From Nemertoderma westbladi (Eukaryota; Xenacoelomorpha; Nemertodermatida; Nemertodermatidae), in the NCBI GenBank assembly GCA_032718475.1, contig JAUCBJ010001681.1, positions 1 through 35,147 on the forward strand: a DNA stretch of 35,147 nucleotides. Reading direction: 5' to 3'. The notes under the pieces are model-generated. The model saw only the letters and a program-made list of their open reading frames with translations, was not told the DNA's origin and searched no databases. The translations under genes and the position numbers were made by a program. Shown piece by piece: positions 9,330-20,839 of the stretch (its first letter is position 1; each line of letters opens with the position of its first letter).

Positions 9330-11395
9330 ATAGTTCCACCTCCCTCCTCCTTTTTGGGTAGGTCAGAATCGTTATTTTCGCTTTCAATTTTTATCTACAA
9401 ACGTTTGAAAAAAGGTGTCTTTGTCGAAATTGCACCAGTTACACCTTATTTTTCTTATTCTTCAACATATTGATTTGTTGGTACTGATGGAAAGCTGGCC
9501 TTGAAAGGATTCCAAATGTAAAAAAAACATTTGAATTTGGTGGGGAATAGCTGAGATAATTATGGACGTTATGTTTATGGCTTTGCTCTAAGGGAGGCCA
9601 TTTTATTTTATTCTATTTAATTAATTTAATTAATAAATACACTACAATTATTATTCTGAAACATTTTGTTTATGTATGAATAGCTACGTATTAGTATTAT
9701 TATAAACGCAGGCACTAAGTGTGTTTTGTGCACACCCCCCCTAAAATGTTTTATACTAGCTAGTTTATGTTACTTTTTTTTAATGTTCTAGAACATATTG
9801 TCTATTCATTTTTTTTATTAATTTTGTTCTAGAACAAATAATTGTTGATCTAGAACAAAATTAAGTAATTAGGTATTTTTGAAGTTATCAAAGCTAGTTT
9901 TTTTATTTTATTTTTTTAATGTTCTAGAACATTTCGTCTATTCATTTTTGTAAAAAGTAATGTTCTAGAACAAATATTTTTTGTTCTAGGACATTAAAAA
10001 AATGTTATTTTGTGGTGATTTTTATTTGATTAGTAAGTGTTAAAATCAATTACTAAGGCCCCCCTCGCACGGAGCAACTTGTTTCTGCATCTTGTTTCTG
10101 AAACTTGTTGCTGGGCCCCCTCACACACAGAAACTTGTTGCTGCAACTTGTTTCTGAAACTTGTTGCTGGACCCCCTCACACACAGAAACTTGTTGCTGC
10201 AACTTGTTTCCGAAACTTGTTTCTGTGTGTGAGGACTCCAGCAACAAGTTTCTGCAACTTGTTTCCGAAACTTATTTCTGTGTGTGAGGACTCCAGCAAC
10301 AAGTTTCTGCAACTTGTTTCCGAAACTTATTTCTGTGTGTGAGGGGGTCCAGCAACAAGTTGCTGGAAGTTATGTTCCCAGCAACGTTTTAAAAAACCTT
10401 TTTTACATCCAATTTTTAGATTAGAGCTAATATTCGATAAATTGAGTGATTTGATATTATATATAAATGACTGGACATGTTAGCTATTTGTTTTGAAATA
10501 ATTGTTATTTTCTTGAGCAACAAGTTTCTGTGTGTGAGGGGGTCCAGCAACAAGTTTCAGAAACAAGTTGCTCCGTGTGAGAGGGGCCTAACAACTATAA
10601 ATTTTCATTGTAGGTAGTCATTTTTATTAAATATGTGATAATACAAAGATAACACAGAATAAAAAATTAACAAAATTTACAAATTAGCTAGTTTTTTTGT
10701 TCTAGAACAAATAATATTTGTTCCAGAACAAACTTTTTATATTTAAATGAATAGATAATATGCTCTAGAACATTTATTTTAAAAAGAAAACAAAAACTAG
10801 CTAGTTTAAAATATTTATCCAAAGATAACAAACAATAAAAAATGAAAAATATAAACAAATTAGCTTGTTTTTTTCTATTTTTCTGTTCTAGAACAAAAAA
10901 TATTTGTTCTAGAACAAAATTTTTATGTTAAATGAATAGACAATATGTTCTAGAACGTGTTTTAAAAAAAAGTAACAAAAACTAGCTAGTATAAAAAAAT
11001 TGAAGGGGGTGGGAGGGTGTGCACAAAACACACTAGTACCATAAACGCATTGCATTGTTGCCCAGCTACTTATGTGATAAACAAAATGTTCCATAATATT
11101 GTGTAGAAATAAACGTCCTGCAGCAGAAGCAAATACATGCAACTTTCGAATGCCCATATCTCAGGTATTTCCAAACCAAATTCTAATATTTTTATATATT
11201 TGAATCCATGAACGGCCAGCTCTCCGTAAGGTACAAAGTACAAACAAATCACTATAATAAGGTTGAAAAATAACTGCGATGTAACTGGTGCAATATCGAC
11301 GGAGACACATTTATTAAACGCTTGTAGCTAAAAAATAATAGCAGAAATACAAAAGTTGCCTCACCCAGCCAGGAGGAGGGAGTTGAAACGAACTC
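9330..11395. mobile_element. Large inverted-repeat (foldback) element, about 2.07 kb, in USF3-like intron 3
   Basis: The left arm, about 9330-10020, reappears inverted at about 10610-11395. Paired landmarks are CCTCCCTCCTCC with its inverse near 11371, TTGCACCAGTTACA with its inverse near 11280, GTGTGTTTTGTGCACAC with its inverse near 11018, TATACTAGCTAGTTT with its inverse near 10982, and TCTATTCATT flanked by TTCTAGAA palindromes on both sides. The arms have diverged by point changes and indels, so the element is not recent. No transposase is visible; the short frames across it are fortuitous. It could be a foldback transposon or two opposed copies of one repeat. Confidence 0.75.
10057..10588. 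mobile_element. PIF/Harbinger-like MITE, 532 bp, TAA target duplication
   Basis: The ends GGCCCC(C/T)CTC(G/A)CACGGAGC and on to AACTTGTTTCTG form 31-bp terminal inverted repeats with two mismatches. TAA at 10054-10056 and 10589-10591 forms a 3-bp duplication. A TWA-type 3-bp duplication and GG-starting ends are hallmarks of PIF/Harbinger elements. The interior is built from tandem GCAACAAGTTTCTG-type units in both orientations. That is why open frames appear on both strands here; none is a gene. It sits at the centre of the larger inverted repeat. Confidence 0.85.
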
Positions 11396-11647
11396 TATTG
11401 GATGAAATTGGAGTTCCACTAAGGTTGTTATGAGTCAGTTGTGATTGATAAACATTGTGTGTGGGTGCAGGGACATCCTTTTGGGATTTCCCAAAAGCGA
11501 TTGTTTATTGACTTTATAATAATATCTAGTATTATAGTATATAATAGGGGAAATAATAATACCAGCTTTTATCATCTAGTTCATGCTATTTTACAGTGTA
11601 ACGGTGTTTATTGATTTATTGGCTGTTTTTATTTTTTTATCTTTCAG

Positions 11648-14600
11648 ATGTTTCCGTCCATCGCCCTTTATCTCGTCATCGGTCTAATGTGCGTAGATTA
11701 TCCGTCCCCTCAAGCTCAACAACGGCAAGAACCAATCGGTCAAACACCACAACCGGGATGATTGACAACGGTACCCAAACTATTGGAAGGAGTGGCTTTA
11801 TTAGCGCTACAAACCAAACTGAAACTTTACCGAGTACTCGCGATATATTACTGAGAGCCATGGAGTCTGCCAATCTCCATAACGAATCATTGGGGGATAA
11901 CCTTATCGTTATTCCAGATCCCAAGGATCTCGCTGATGAAGAATCCAATGCAGTAGTTTCTTCTCCAAACACAGGCTTGCCGCAACTAAACACTGTATGT
12001 TCTGTGACATGGAGCATGTTAGGTAACGTTAACTCAGACTCAACTGAAACGACAAGACCGCAGGTGTCTGCTTGTCCTCAATATGAAAGCGCTTCTCCCT
12101 TCGTCCCATGCTCTTTAACATCGGCTGATATTCTTCTACCACATGGTGAAAGGGCGGATATTCCCTGTACTTCGGGGAATAATTTCTATGAGTTTGCGGA
12201 GTTTGCTTCTGGTAAAATATCCGAATTAGATAACATCATTCGCTATTTTACAAGCAAATCAAATGCGCCTGGAAAACAATTGCCATTAATTCACTCGGAC
12301 ACACTGACAGTTGAAGTGCCATCATCTGATGCTGATGTCAACATTTCTTCCTGTGTACATTCTGTAAAAGACTCACAGGCAAATAATTATTTGTCACAAG
12401 GCATTTTAGCAACATCAACACAAAGTACATCAGTTATATCCTCGGTGTCAAATTGCGGTGTATCTACATGTTCCTTATCATCTTCATATGCCTTTTCAAA
12501 TAATGCCACTGCAGATTCCATGTCAATTTCTAACAATTTAATGTCTAACAATGAAAAGCAACACACCACTATCACTACAATAATTGGTTACACGAGCGAT
12601 AATGGTGCAAATACATCTCTGGACGTTACTCATAGAACACCAGCCATTAACCTAGAAAACATTAAATCATCCGGTATGGTATGTTCTGAAAAGTCAAATT
12701 CAGCACATGTCAATCAAATTATATTACCATCTGTTTCTGAATGTAGTCTTAGTAACAATCATGAACAGGTAAGCACTACCCAAACAACCGAATTGAGTGT
12801 CTCCGTATCAGCTTCTGTCATGCTGTTCACATCTGCCACTTCGTCAGATAACTCGACAAGCTCTATTCAATCTTCTTGTTTGAACACAATGAACACTGTT
12901 TCATCAATTTTGGAGACTACTCCGCTCAGTTCTAATAATTCATTAATTAGCTCGTCAACCTTCCAACCTCTTTGTGTTATGTTACCACTGGGTGGTTGTA
13001 TTTCTGATGCCCCATTTATGCCGTTTATTCTCCCAACTCCGTCAATGATTGGTCAAATGAGTGGGACTAATCCAAGCCCAGTGCCGTTCACCCCTCTGGT
13101 GCCAGTTAGTGTGCCGTGGGAGAACGTCATCAGACAACTGAGTCAATTCAGCTCGCAAATAGCCTCATTATCTTCCTCAACAAAAGTTGTATCTGATGAG
13201 GCCGACCCAAAAGAAACTGGTTGTAGTAGTGACTTCTCAGTTTCAAAACTTGTGGATGTTTCCGATATTGATGCCATTACTTCACAATCAGCCCAAAGCT
13301 TGCGAGATATTTTAGCTACTGACAAATCCCGATCAATGATGCCTCACGCTGAACACCAGTTAGAACAATCGAGTTCCTCCAATTCTATAGCTAATCAAGA
13401 AATTGGATTTAAAAAATCTCTTGGCAAAGAGAATTTGAATTCCGAATCAAATGAAATTGACAAGGGTGAATATGCAGTATTGCGTGATCCATGTATTGTT
13501 GACGATGCTACGACTTCCGAATCCGCAACTGAGACGACTTTAAATTCAAACATCACAAAAGTTGTGACTTTAGTACCCGACCTGCCTTGTACAGCACTTT
13601 CTAAAAATATATCTTTTGAAGTGTCCTCACAATTACCATTTACCAGCAGAGACATTCCTCCATCAGTTTCAACAACCAATGTATGTGTTAGCAATATGAG
13701 TGATACTTCAACGTTGACACCATGGTTGCCTCATTCTACTCAGTCTATCATTTCTACTGATAGGCCTTCACAAATGGTGGGATCATATTATAACAGAAAT
13801 ATCCCATCAAATATATTATCAGGATCATTAGCTTCTACTGTAGTCACAGCAAATGCTGATATTACATGTGTAATTAATGCAACACCCATTCCATTGCCTC
13901 CCACTATCTGTACTGCTACATCCGACGACAGATCGAATCATTTAACATCTCCCCTTCCGACATCCAAGTCTTCCCACAATAATTATATCACGAATACACC
14001 CAGTACGAATACACTCGGTAACATGTCATCTTCATCATCTGTTTGGAACCCACTAAGTTCTTCGAACACACTTTCACTTACATCCGCAGGGTCGCACTTT
14101 ATAAAGGGCAATAATAACTCAGGTTGCGGTAATGCATATGATTTGTTCCAATCAAATGGGCACGAATCCATAGCAACTGAGGTGACTAATAATCGCACTT
14201 TCACTTCCTTCCAAAACACCAATCAATATGTACAAGCCCCAACTAGTCTCATCGTATCACAATCTACATACCCACATAGTTTCACAACACTGGTCAATAT
14301 GAATAATAATAATGCGGTTAATGTCGCAATGCAAGTTAATAATATTGGGGAGATTGCCACAACACGGGAAAGTGTCCAACAAAGCAGTTATTCATCATTG
14401 GGTTCAATTTCATCATCAGTTGGCAACTTCGCATCTGCCAATAGTTCTTTTAAACGTTTGTCAAGAACTACGTCACATGGTTCGGTGCCATCATGCTTTA
14501 CAGTTGATAAACTGACAACAGTCCTCGACCCGATGGAAGTGCCATCATCATCCAGTAGTCATAGTGCAGTGCATTCTGGTTATGATGGTAACAGCAAGAC

Positions 14601-16950
14601 GAGGAGTTATATAACAACAAACAACACGGTTAGTGGGCAGTCCAGCTGCAAAGGTAACAGTAATAATAATGCATTAAATCAATACAGCAGTCGTCACTTG
14701 GTACATTCATATAGTTATGTTCCGACTTCAGTTGGCATTTCTACAAATCCTTACATTGTAAGTTATAATAATAAGGAAGGCAATATGACATACAGTCGGA
14801 ATAATAACGCATTAGGCAGCCAAAGAAACTCTATCTACCAAAATTATTCTTACGCACATTCTAATACGCCTCAGAAGTTGTGTGACAGCGATTCAGTGCG
14901 ATTGCCCCACAACCATCACAACACCCCAACGTCACAGGTAGAACCCAACGCTCAACCACAGTTCAAAGCCAATTACAGCATAGATATGTTACGAAGTTCG
15001 TCTCAAAGACAAAGGGAGGGGTTATGGCAGTATGTCGAATGCGAACCTTCCAGTAGTGTTGTAAACAGCAATCGAATGGGAACCAACGATAATATTGTAA
15101 ACAGCAATCGAATAGGAACTAACGATAACAATATGGCTACAAGAGGTGTTGTAACAACAAGTAGAATTAATTCAAGAGGCGCAAACAATACCTCGCATTA
15201 CAACAATGTTGGAAGAAGCAACGTCAGACAAGGCGGACAGATCTCAAGCTTCAGTCCAAGTAAACGTTCCCGGAGGAGCGCATCTTCCAGTCAGTCCTCC
15301 AACCATTGGGATCATGCACCAACCATGCCAGCATTTTTTGATGCTCCCCCCACTGTCCCTGTGCCACCCGCATCCAGTTCTTACATGGATCCCGGCCTAA
15401 TGCAGGCCTCGGGAGGATCAATAACTAGACGATTACCTTCGACATCATTCAATTATAGTCAATATAGCCAGTCAATATTTACTAACACCACTGCCTATCC
15501 TAATGTTGCCCCGCATTTCCCTAATACCATGGCTCCCAGCAATTCTATAATTGGCAGTGCAACTAATGTATTGCAATCTAGGAAGTTTGGCAACATTCCT
15601 TCAACAGGTGTACTGCACCTCGCCGCAAACAACCCAGTCAATGTGAGCGCGAATAACTCAAGGGACATCTCCACAATGGCAATACATTCCGAGTATGGAT
15701 CATCATTGAATCATGATTTTACTATGGAAGGAAATACAAATAACGATGCAACTAATTCTGTTCCCATGTTCACTCCACAAACACATGTTAACACAAATAC
15801 TGTTTCAGGCATTAGCTTGATTGCAGGTCGGGGGTCAAGCATTAATAACTTGTTTGGAATTAATTCAACGTTGAATACGAATCCGATGTACGGAAAAGCG
15901 TCCGCACCGATATTCGGCATTTCTAATTCCGCTTTTTTTCACCCGCTGCCTAATCTAACTGTTAATGAGAGCGATTTCATACCTGGGGGCTGTCAGAGGT
16001 TCGACCCCATGTTAGGTAACTATTTCGGCTCCGGTAACGACCTATCTTACGATCCTTCTGTTCTACCAGTCAGCATCCAATCTACCTACTCCACCCAGCC
16101 GTCATACTTACCCCCTGCGTTAGCTGTCAATCAAATTACTACAAATCGTAACTTAAATATGGATAAGCGCCCAGGAAATCTCAATTACTACAAGAGTAAC
16201 AACAGTGTGCCTTTATCATCGGCTCAATCTTTTCTGAACACTTCCACGACTTCTAATTGGAATGTAAGGCCTTCGAACTGGTTTCCTCTCCCATCTCATT
16301 CGTTTACTCAAACTCGTGTTTCTAATACGTCACCAATGACGTCATTCACTTCAACGCGAGCCACTGACGTTAGGAATCCCTTTACTCCGAACACAGCTTC
16401 CGATGGCGCTTATAATTTTCTTTCCACTCGGCGTTCTGATTTACACAACCCCTTCGCACCAAACAGCTCTTATACACGTATCGGAGGCTTTGACTACCAA
16501 ACGCGTAATTGCCAACCGCCGAAATCGAATTCTCGAAAGAAGTCTGGGAACCATTCCAAGCACTCCGGCTCAACAAAAGTGTCATCTTCTACAGCGGAGG
16601 CGCAGTTTGGTATTTGGCCTGTGGTTTCAGCAACTCCTACAAACACACAAAGATATACAAACAATCAAACGTGGTGGGATCCAGGCATAACCTCCCTTGG
16701 TGACAATAACCAATCATCGAATCCAAATATCAGCCATTCCCAGAGCCACAACCTTAGCAACCAATCATCGATGAATATATTTTCTGTGCCGGAATCAGCG
16801 AATCGCTATCAGTTTATGGTTCCATCAAGTACTTCCAACGGTCTCGGTAGATACAATATACCGTTGCATTTAGGGGGATTCAATGACGAATTAGGATGTG
16901 ACTCACCTTTTGGAAGCAGTCAAAGTAATATTAATGTATGTAATATGTAA
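11648..16950 (+). CDS. usf3-like: USF3-like bHLH protein, coding exon 4 (large Ser/Thr/Asn-rich region)
   Basis: The acceptor TCTTTCAG ends at 11647; the open frame upstream of it is intronic. With one base carried from exon 3, this exon encodes 1767 residues to TAA at 16948-16950, giving a protein of about 1894 aa against roughly 2245 for human USF3. It is dominated by Ser, Thr and Asn with no globular enzyme signature, as expected of the long low-complexity part of USF3. Possible nuclear-localisation motifs are SKRSRR and NSRKK. A 12-codon tandem duplication (VNSNRMGTNDNI then VNSNRIGTNDNN) lies near 15060-15130. The family is a nuclear DNA-binding factor thought to bind E-boxes; target genes are unknown. 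A single huge last exon is also the vertebrate arrangement. Orthology is inferred from the bHLH/coiled-coil region and architecture, not from a search. Confidence 0.75.
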
Positions 16951-17320
16951 TATTCTATGTAATAATATATACTATTTAATTACCAGTTTATTTTTTATTA
17001 GTCTATTAATTAAATAATTGTGCTGTATATTTTTAATCTATTTAATTTTGATATAATAATTATAATGGAATGCCCTGAAGTCTGAATTTTGCAAATCACA
17101 TTTCTATATCCACTAAGTACCAGTACAAGGTATGGCATACATTTATGATTTTATCTCGATAATTTATTCCACACTGAATAGTCAGGTATTTTATTTCACT
17201 CCATTGTAATAGTTTCGACTTTATTAACTTATTTTTTTCTTTACTAGTCTATTAGAGAGCTAAATGTATGCTAACCAACACAATGCTCATCATAATTTAG
17301 GTTTTTTCGCCATGAATGTC
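16951..17320. other. 3' flank/3' UTR of the USF3-like gene
   Basis: AT-rich DNA follows the stop codon. I see no unambiguous AATAAA close to the stop, so the polyadenylation site cannot be placed. No other gene is visible. Confidence 0.4.
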
Positions 17321-17321
17321 G

Positions 17322-17514
17322 AGACAGGGGGGGGGGGGGGACTGGATGCAAATCAACCTTGGCGAATTAATATCCCGCCTCAATGTTAAATTATCAATTT
17401 AGGGAAAGGCGCAGGTTACAGTGGCACATTACAGTTTTATTTTTGGACAGTATTCAGCTGTTATTTGCGTCGAATTTCCCCTGGAGAGGGATTGAATTTT
17501 TATTGCGTGCAAGT

Positions 17515-17548
<34 letters not shown>

Positions 17549-17560
17549 TATCTGTGAATA
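17322..17560 (+). repeat. Interspersed repeat family B, copy 1, bounded by poly-G and poly-C
   Basis: This copy shares ordered blocks with 24290-24560: GGCGAATT, ATATCCC, AGGGAAAGG.GCAGGTTA, AGTGGCAC, CCCCTGG.GAGGGAT and TTGAATGCGT-like text. It begins with 14 G (17327-17340) and ends with 33 C (17516-17548). The homopolymers are probably part of the repeat or grew at its edges. Confidence 0.7.
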
Positions 17561-17739
17561 CCACACCGTAGGTCATCGTGAAGCTCGTAGTTTAGTAGGA
17601 ATCGTTTATAGTTCTTGTTTAGTTGGTCTAGGATGCAACAGAGCTCCGGAAAACCGGAACTCTGGGCCAAATTTCTGCTTTCCGGTTCAGGGCAAATTTA
17701 TCCGGAGCCAATCCGTAGCTTATGTTGTTGAAATTCGAA

Positions 17740-18030
17740 TTATAATAATAAGTTTTATTCTTAAATTGTTACTTTTTCGCACAATATACCTCAAAATCTG
17801 GATTAAATATAGGAGAACATTTTCCACAGGGAAAAAAAGTAATCACTAGTAATCAATTGCATTGATTTTCCTTTTTTCCGTCGAAAAAAGTCAAATATTC
17901 TTGGTGGAATTTTCTAAATTATAGGTGTTGAAAGACCATCGAAGCTCAAAAGGTTTGCACGAAATTTGAGCAAAACTGCAAAATCCATTAAAAACACATT
18001 TAAAACACAGGTTTATTGCAACTTTAGTGA
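17740..18030 (+). repeat. Interspersed repeat family A, copy 2 (diverged)
   Basis: It shares TTTTATTCTTAAATTGTTAC, TTGAAAGA.CATCGA, AAAGGTTTGCA and TTGCAACTTTAGTG with the copy at 34528-34890, in the opposite orientation. It lacks the CCAATATTGG half seen in the other two copies and carries extra sequence in its middle. Confidence 0.65.
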
Positions 18031-18371
18031 CTGCAATTGATGGGAACTTCATCAATCATGTGTTGTCTAAAGTCTTGTGACTGTTCTAAAAATTCATGCT
18101 GATGGAGATACTGGGTTTTGCAATGAAAATATTGTCTATTTTTAAGAACATATTTTTATAATTCAAAACACAGTATCTTTCTTATGTTATATATATTTTT
18201 TTTTGTTGAATAGCTACATAATTTTTATTTAACTACATACGAATATAATTTAACGTATGATAATACAATGAATTCAATAATACTAATATATCAACACAGA
18301 TTTAAGATATAACACTAATCTACTTGTTCTACAAATAACGGCTGATTGAATAGAGTTTGTAAAGGTTTCAT

Positions 18372-18467
18372 CTAGTATTCCTCCTCTCCTTCCTCATCTT
18401 CGACTCCGCCACTATCAACTCCGACCTCCTTGTAATCCTTCTCCATAGCCTCGAGATCCTAACGAGC
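18372..18467 (-). pseudogene. Alpha-tubulin C-terminal fragment
   Basis: The minus strand from 18467 to the TAG at 18374-18372 reads AR, a stop, then DLEAMEKDYKEVGVDS followed by an acidic tail ending EEGEEEY and a stop. This is the alpha-tubulin C-terminus: DLAALEKDYEEVGVDS, a glutamate-rich tail and the final Tyr used in the detyrosination cycle. The internal TAG replaces a Glu codon. Nothing upstream of the AR codons matches tubulin, so only the last 32 or so codons remain. Downstream AT-rich sequence with AATAAA (minus strand, 18229-18224) could be its 3' UTR. It lies about 50 bp beyond the end of the retroelement ORF and on the same strand. Confidence 0.75.
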
Positions 18468-18515
18468 TACCCTGACTCCAGGCCGGCCGAGGAGACTGCC
18501 GATCGGATTCCCGTG

Positions 18516-19990
18516 TCATCCAATCGTGCTACTCTCGTCCTTTGGGGACCTAGATCCTCGGATGCACATGCTGGCAGACCGCAAAAGGGCGAAACTTAAT
18601 CGGGTGCGCAACAAATTTATTGTTTCTGGGTAAGGGGAATTCCTCTTCGCCGAAAGCAACAGTGCCATTCTGTTCAAGAGGGCATGAGCTGAACGGCTGT
18701 AACCCCCTGTTGCCGCCACCACGAACGGGCAGAACCCAGCTTGTTCCACCATATTAATCCTTTCTTCATACTTTCGCCTCTTCTCAGATTCATGCTTATG
18801 ATAAGCTGCCTCGGTTGTTCGCGGGTTGGAAGGACACAAAGGATTGAAAACCTTAACATCTATAGGCCTATAAACTCTTTCGAACCTACCTCCCCAAACT
18901 CCACTAGCTGCAATATCCAGTCGCGTGTCGGGTGAGACTGAGGTTGACGGCAGTCTAAACTGTTCCCCGTCTAGTGGCAGTAAATGGGGCTCCGTTTCCA
19001 CGTCTGAGGCGACTTCGTTGAGAACCTCGGCTAGAAAATCCCTGATTTCATTATGTCTGACTATTGTAAAGCCGCCTGTTGGGCATTGAAGAGAATGAGT
19101 TACCGAGAAGGCGGCACCACATGTGCAGGTTGATGGAACGCGGTCTGGCTCCCACCCATATCTTAAGCTAAGAATGTCCCGGAATGAAGTTTTATGGAGA
19201 GACATTCCCAGCTTTTGGATTGGAAGGGCTGTTAGCCAGACCGATGCGCTCTTCTCTCTGGTCAACATACGTTGGTATTTGAGCTCGTCACTCAGTTGTG
19301 AGTCTAGTCGGGCGCACTTGTTCTTAAGCTTCTGAGCGGCACTGGATTTTAGCTCACTAAGAATGGTAATCTGGGACCGGCGGGGGGCATCACCCCCGGG
19401 TATTAGCAGTTGCAGAGGCTGTGATAACTTGAGATAATGTTTGTAACAGTCATTGAAGTCTGATGGCTGTGAGATGGCCATACCCCCCTCACTGGCAAAG
19501 AAAGTAGTTCCCTTTCTGCCCTAGCAGGGGCATGCCTGCCAGTGAGAGCCGGTATAAACCTGGTTGACAACCTCCTCGAATTTGTCTAACTGTTGGACGA
19601 AGTTTGGTGTAGTTCTCGCCAGAAAATTCAACCTCGGCAGTATTCCACGGATCATGCAACAGTAGGGTGTGGTGCGGATTGTGATATTTTTGCTAAATCG
19701 CCAACCAAGTCACAGAGTTTAGTAACCCGCTGCTTAATATAATCAAGACAAACTGGTTGGGCACTCAAAACGGAACCCAAGACCCTGTAGCCCTCTACAA
19801 TTTGAACACCTGTGCCCTCAAATAATGATACTGCGGCATGTCTGTTCTCAGCTTTGACAATCAGTTTTGATTTCGAGCTGTTTCGATAATAGCCGTATTT
19901 GGGGCCAATTTGACAAACCTTGCCAAAATAATCCCTTAACTTAGTCAGTTTCCCGATGGCCGTTCCATCATCAGCATACCTTTCTCTGTA
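18516..19990 (-). pseudogene. Decayed non-LTR-type retroelement: RT fragment, CCHC finger and restriction-like endonuclease domain
   Basis: Reading from high to low coordinates, YADDGTA (19978 downward) is the reverse transcriptase catalytic Asp-Asp motif. It is followed by GPKYGYYRNSSKSKLIVK and a TGVQIVEGYRVLGS segment typical of the RT thumb side. A stop and frameshifts lie between about 19645 and 19490. The frame 19481-18516 (321 codons) holds a cysteine/histidine finger (CTCG...HSLQC), then SPDTRLDIAASG and RPIDVKVFNP, which fit the PD-(D/E)XK pattern of restriction-like endonucleases. The C-terminal FALLRSASMCIRG block is typical of a multicopy invertebrate and fish retroelement family. 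The N-terminal half is missing. I do not assign a named clade. Confidence 0.75.
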
Positions 19991-20340
19991 ATCGCACTGC
20001 TATTCTGACGCACAAGCAAATCCGTTACTGTAGCCTCCATATGGTCGCCAACATGCACTGGAATTTTGGAGTTTACAAGATTGTCTGAGCTATCTGGCGA
20101 CTGAAATCCCACTTCATTACTGTTAGTAGAAGTAACACAGGTATTTAGGCGTTTGATCATCTTCTTATGTAATATACTGAATATCACAACAACTAACAAC
20201 ATGTAATATATTTCACATAATATGGTGAATTTATTTTTGTCAGCTGGTACCGGGTCCGGTCCTTGGTTTACATTCAGTGACTTTTTCCATTCATTTTCAA
20301 CTGCCCGTCTGTTGTACGATGTATTTTTTCAATGGAAAAC
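19991..20340. other. No supported gene between the retroelement and the minisatellite
   Basis: A minus-strand open frame to 20202 is continuous with the retroelement in position, but I cannot match it to RT motifs. It may be further retroelement remnant. Nothing else is recognisable. Confidence 0.4.
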
Positions 20341-20342
20341 AA

Positions 20343-20832
20343 CCTTGTGGGTCCGAGGTTGCATCATGTACCGAAGGGAAAACAACACCTTGTGGGGGCT
20401 CGGGGTGCATCATGTACTGAAGGGAAAACAACACCTTGTGGGGGCTCGGGGTGCATCATGTACCGAAGGGAAAACCAACACCTTGTGGGGGTACATCATG
20501 TACCGAAGGGAAAAAAAACACCTTGTGGGGGTACATCATGTACCGAAGGGAAAAAAAACACCTTGTGGGGGTACATCATGTACCGAAGGGAAAAAAAACA
20601 CCTTGTGGGGGTACATCATGTACCGAAGGGAAAAAAAACACCTTGTGGGGGTACATCATGTACCGAAGGGAAAAAAAACACCTTGTGGGGGTACATCATG
20701 TACCGAAGGGAAAAAAAACACCTTGTGGGGGTACATCATGTACCGAAGGGAAAAAAAACACCTTGTGGGGGTACATCATGTACCGAAGGGAAAAAAAACA
20801 CCTTGTGGGGGTACATCATGTACCGAAGGGAG
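20343..20832. repeat. 40-bp minisatellite, about 12 units
   Basis: CCTTGTGG recurs at about 20343, 20388, 20434, 20481 and then every 40 bp to 20801. The first four units are 45-47 bp with an extra CTCGGGG segment; the following eight are 40 bp and essentially identical. Each unit contains a near-palindrome GTACATCATGTAC and an A-run. The unit lacks stop codons in all three forward frames, so long false open frames with a repeated 40-residue pattern appear. Confidence 0.95.
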
Positions 20833-20839
20833 AACAGCT

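Noticed and set aside
10037-10342. Cys/Leu-rich frames on both strands
   Set aside because: These are translations of the repeated AACTTGTTTCTG units inside the Harbinger-like MITE, with open frames on both strands of the same repeat.
9330-11395. Bacterial-style terminators or CRISPR-like repeat array
   Set aside because: The palindromes are spaced irregularly within two diverged inverted arms and there are no unique spacers of constant length. The window is clearly animal DNA.
11611-11647. Upstream extension of the large USF3-like frame
   Set aside because: The hydrophobic codons are the pyrimidine-rich tract of the intron acceptor; the CAG at 11645-11647 and the phase of exon 3 place the exon start at 11648.
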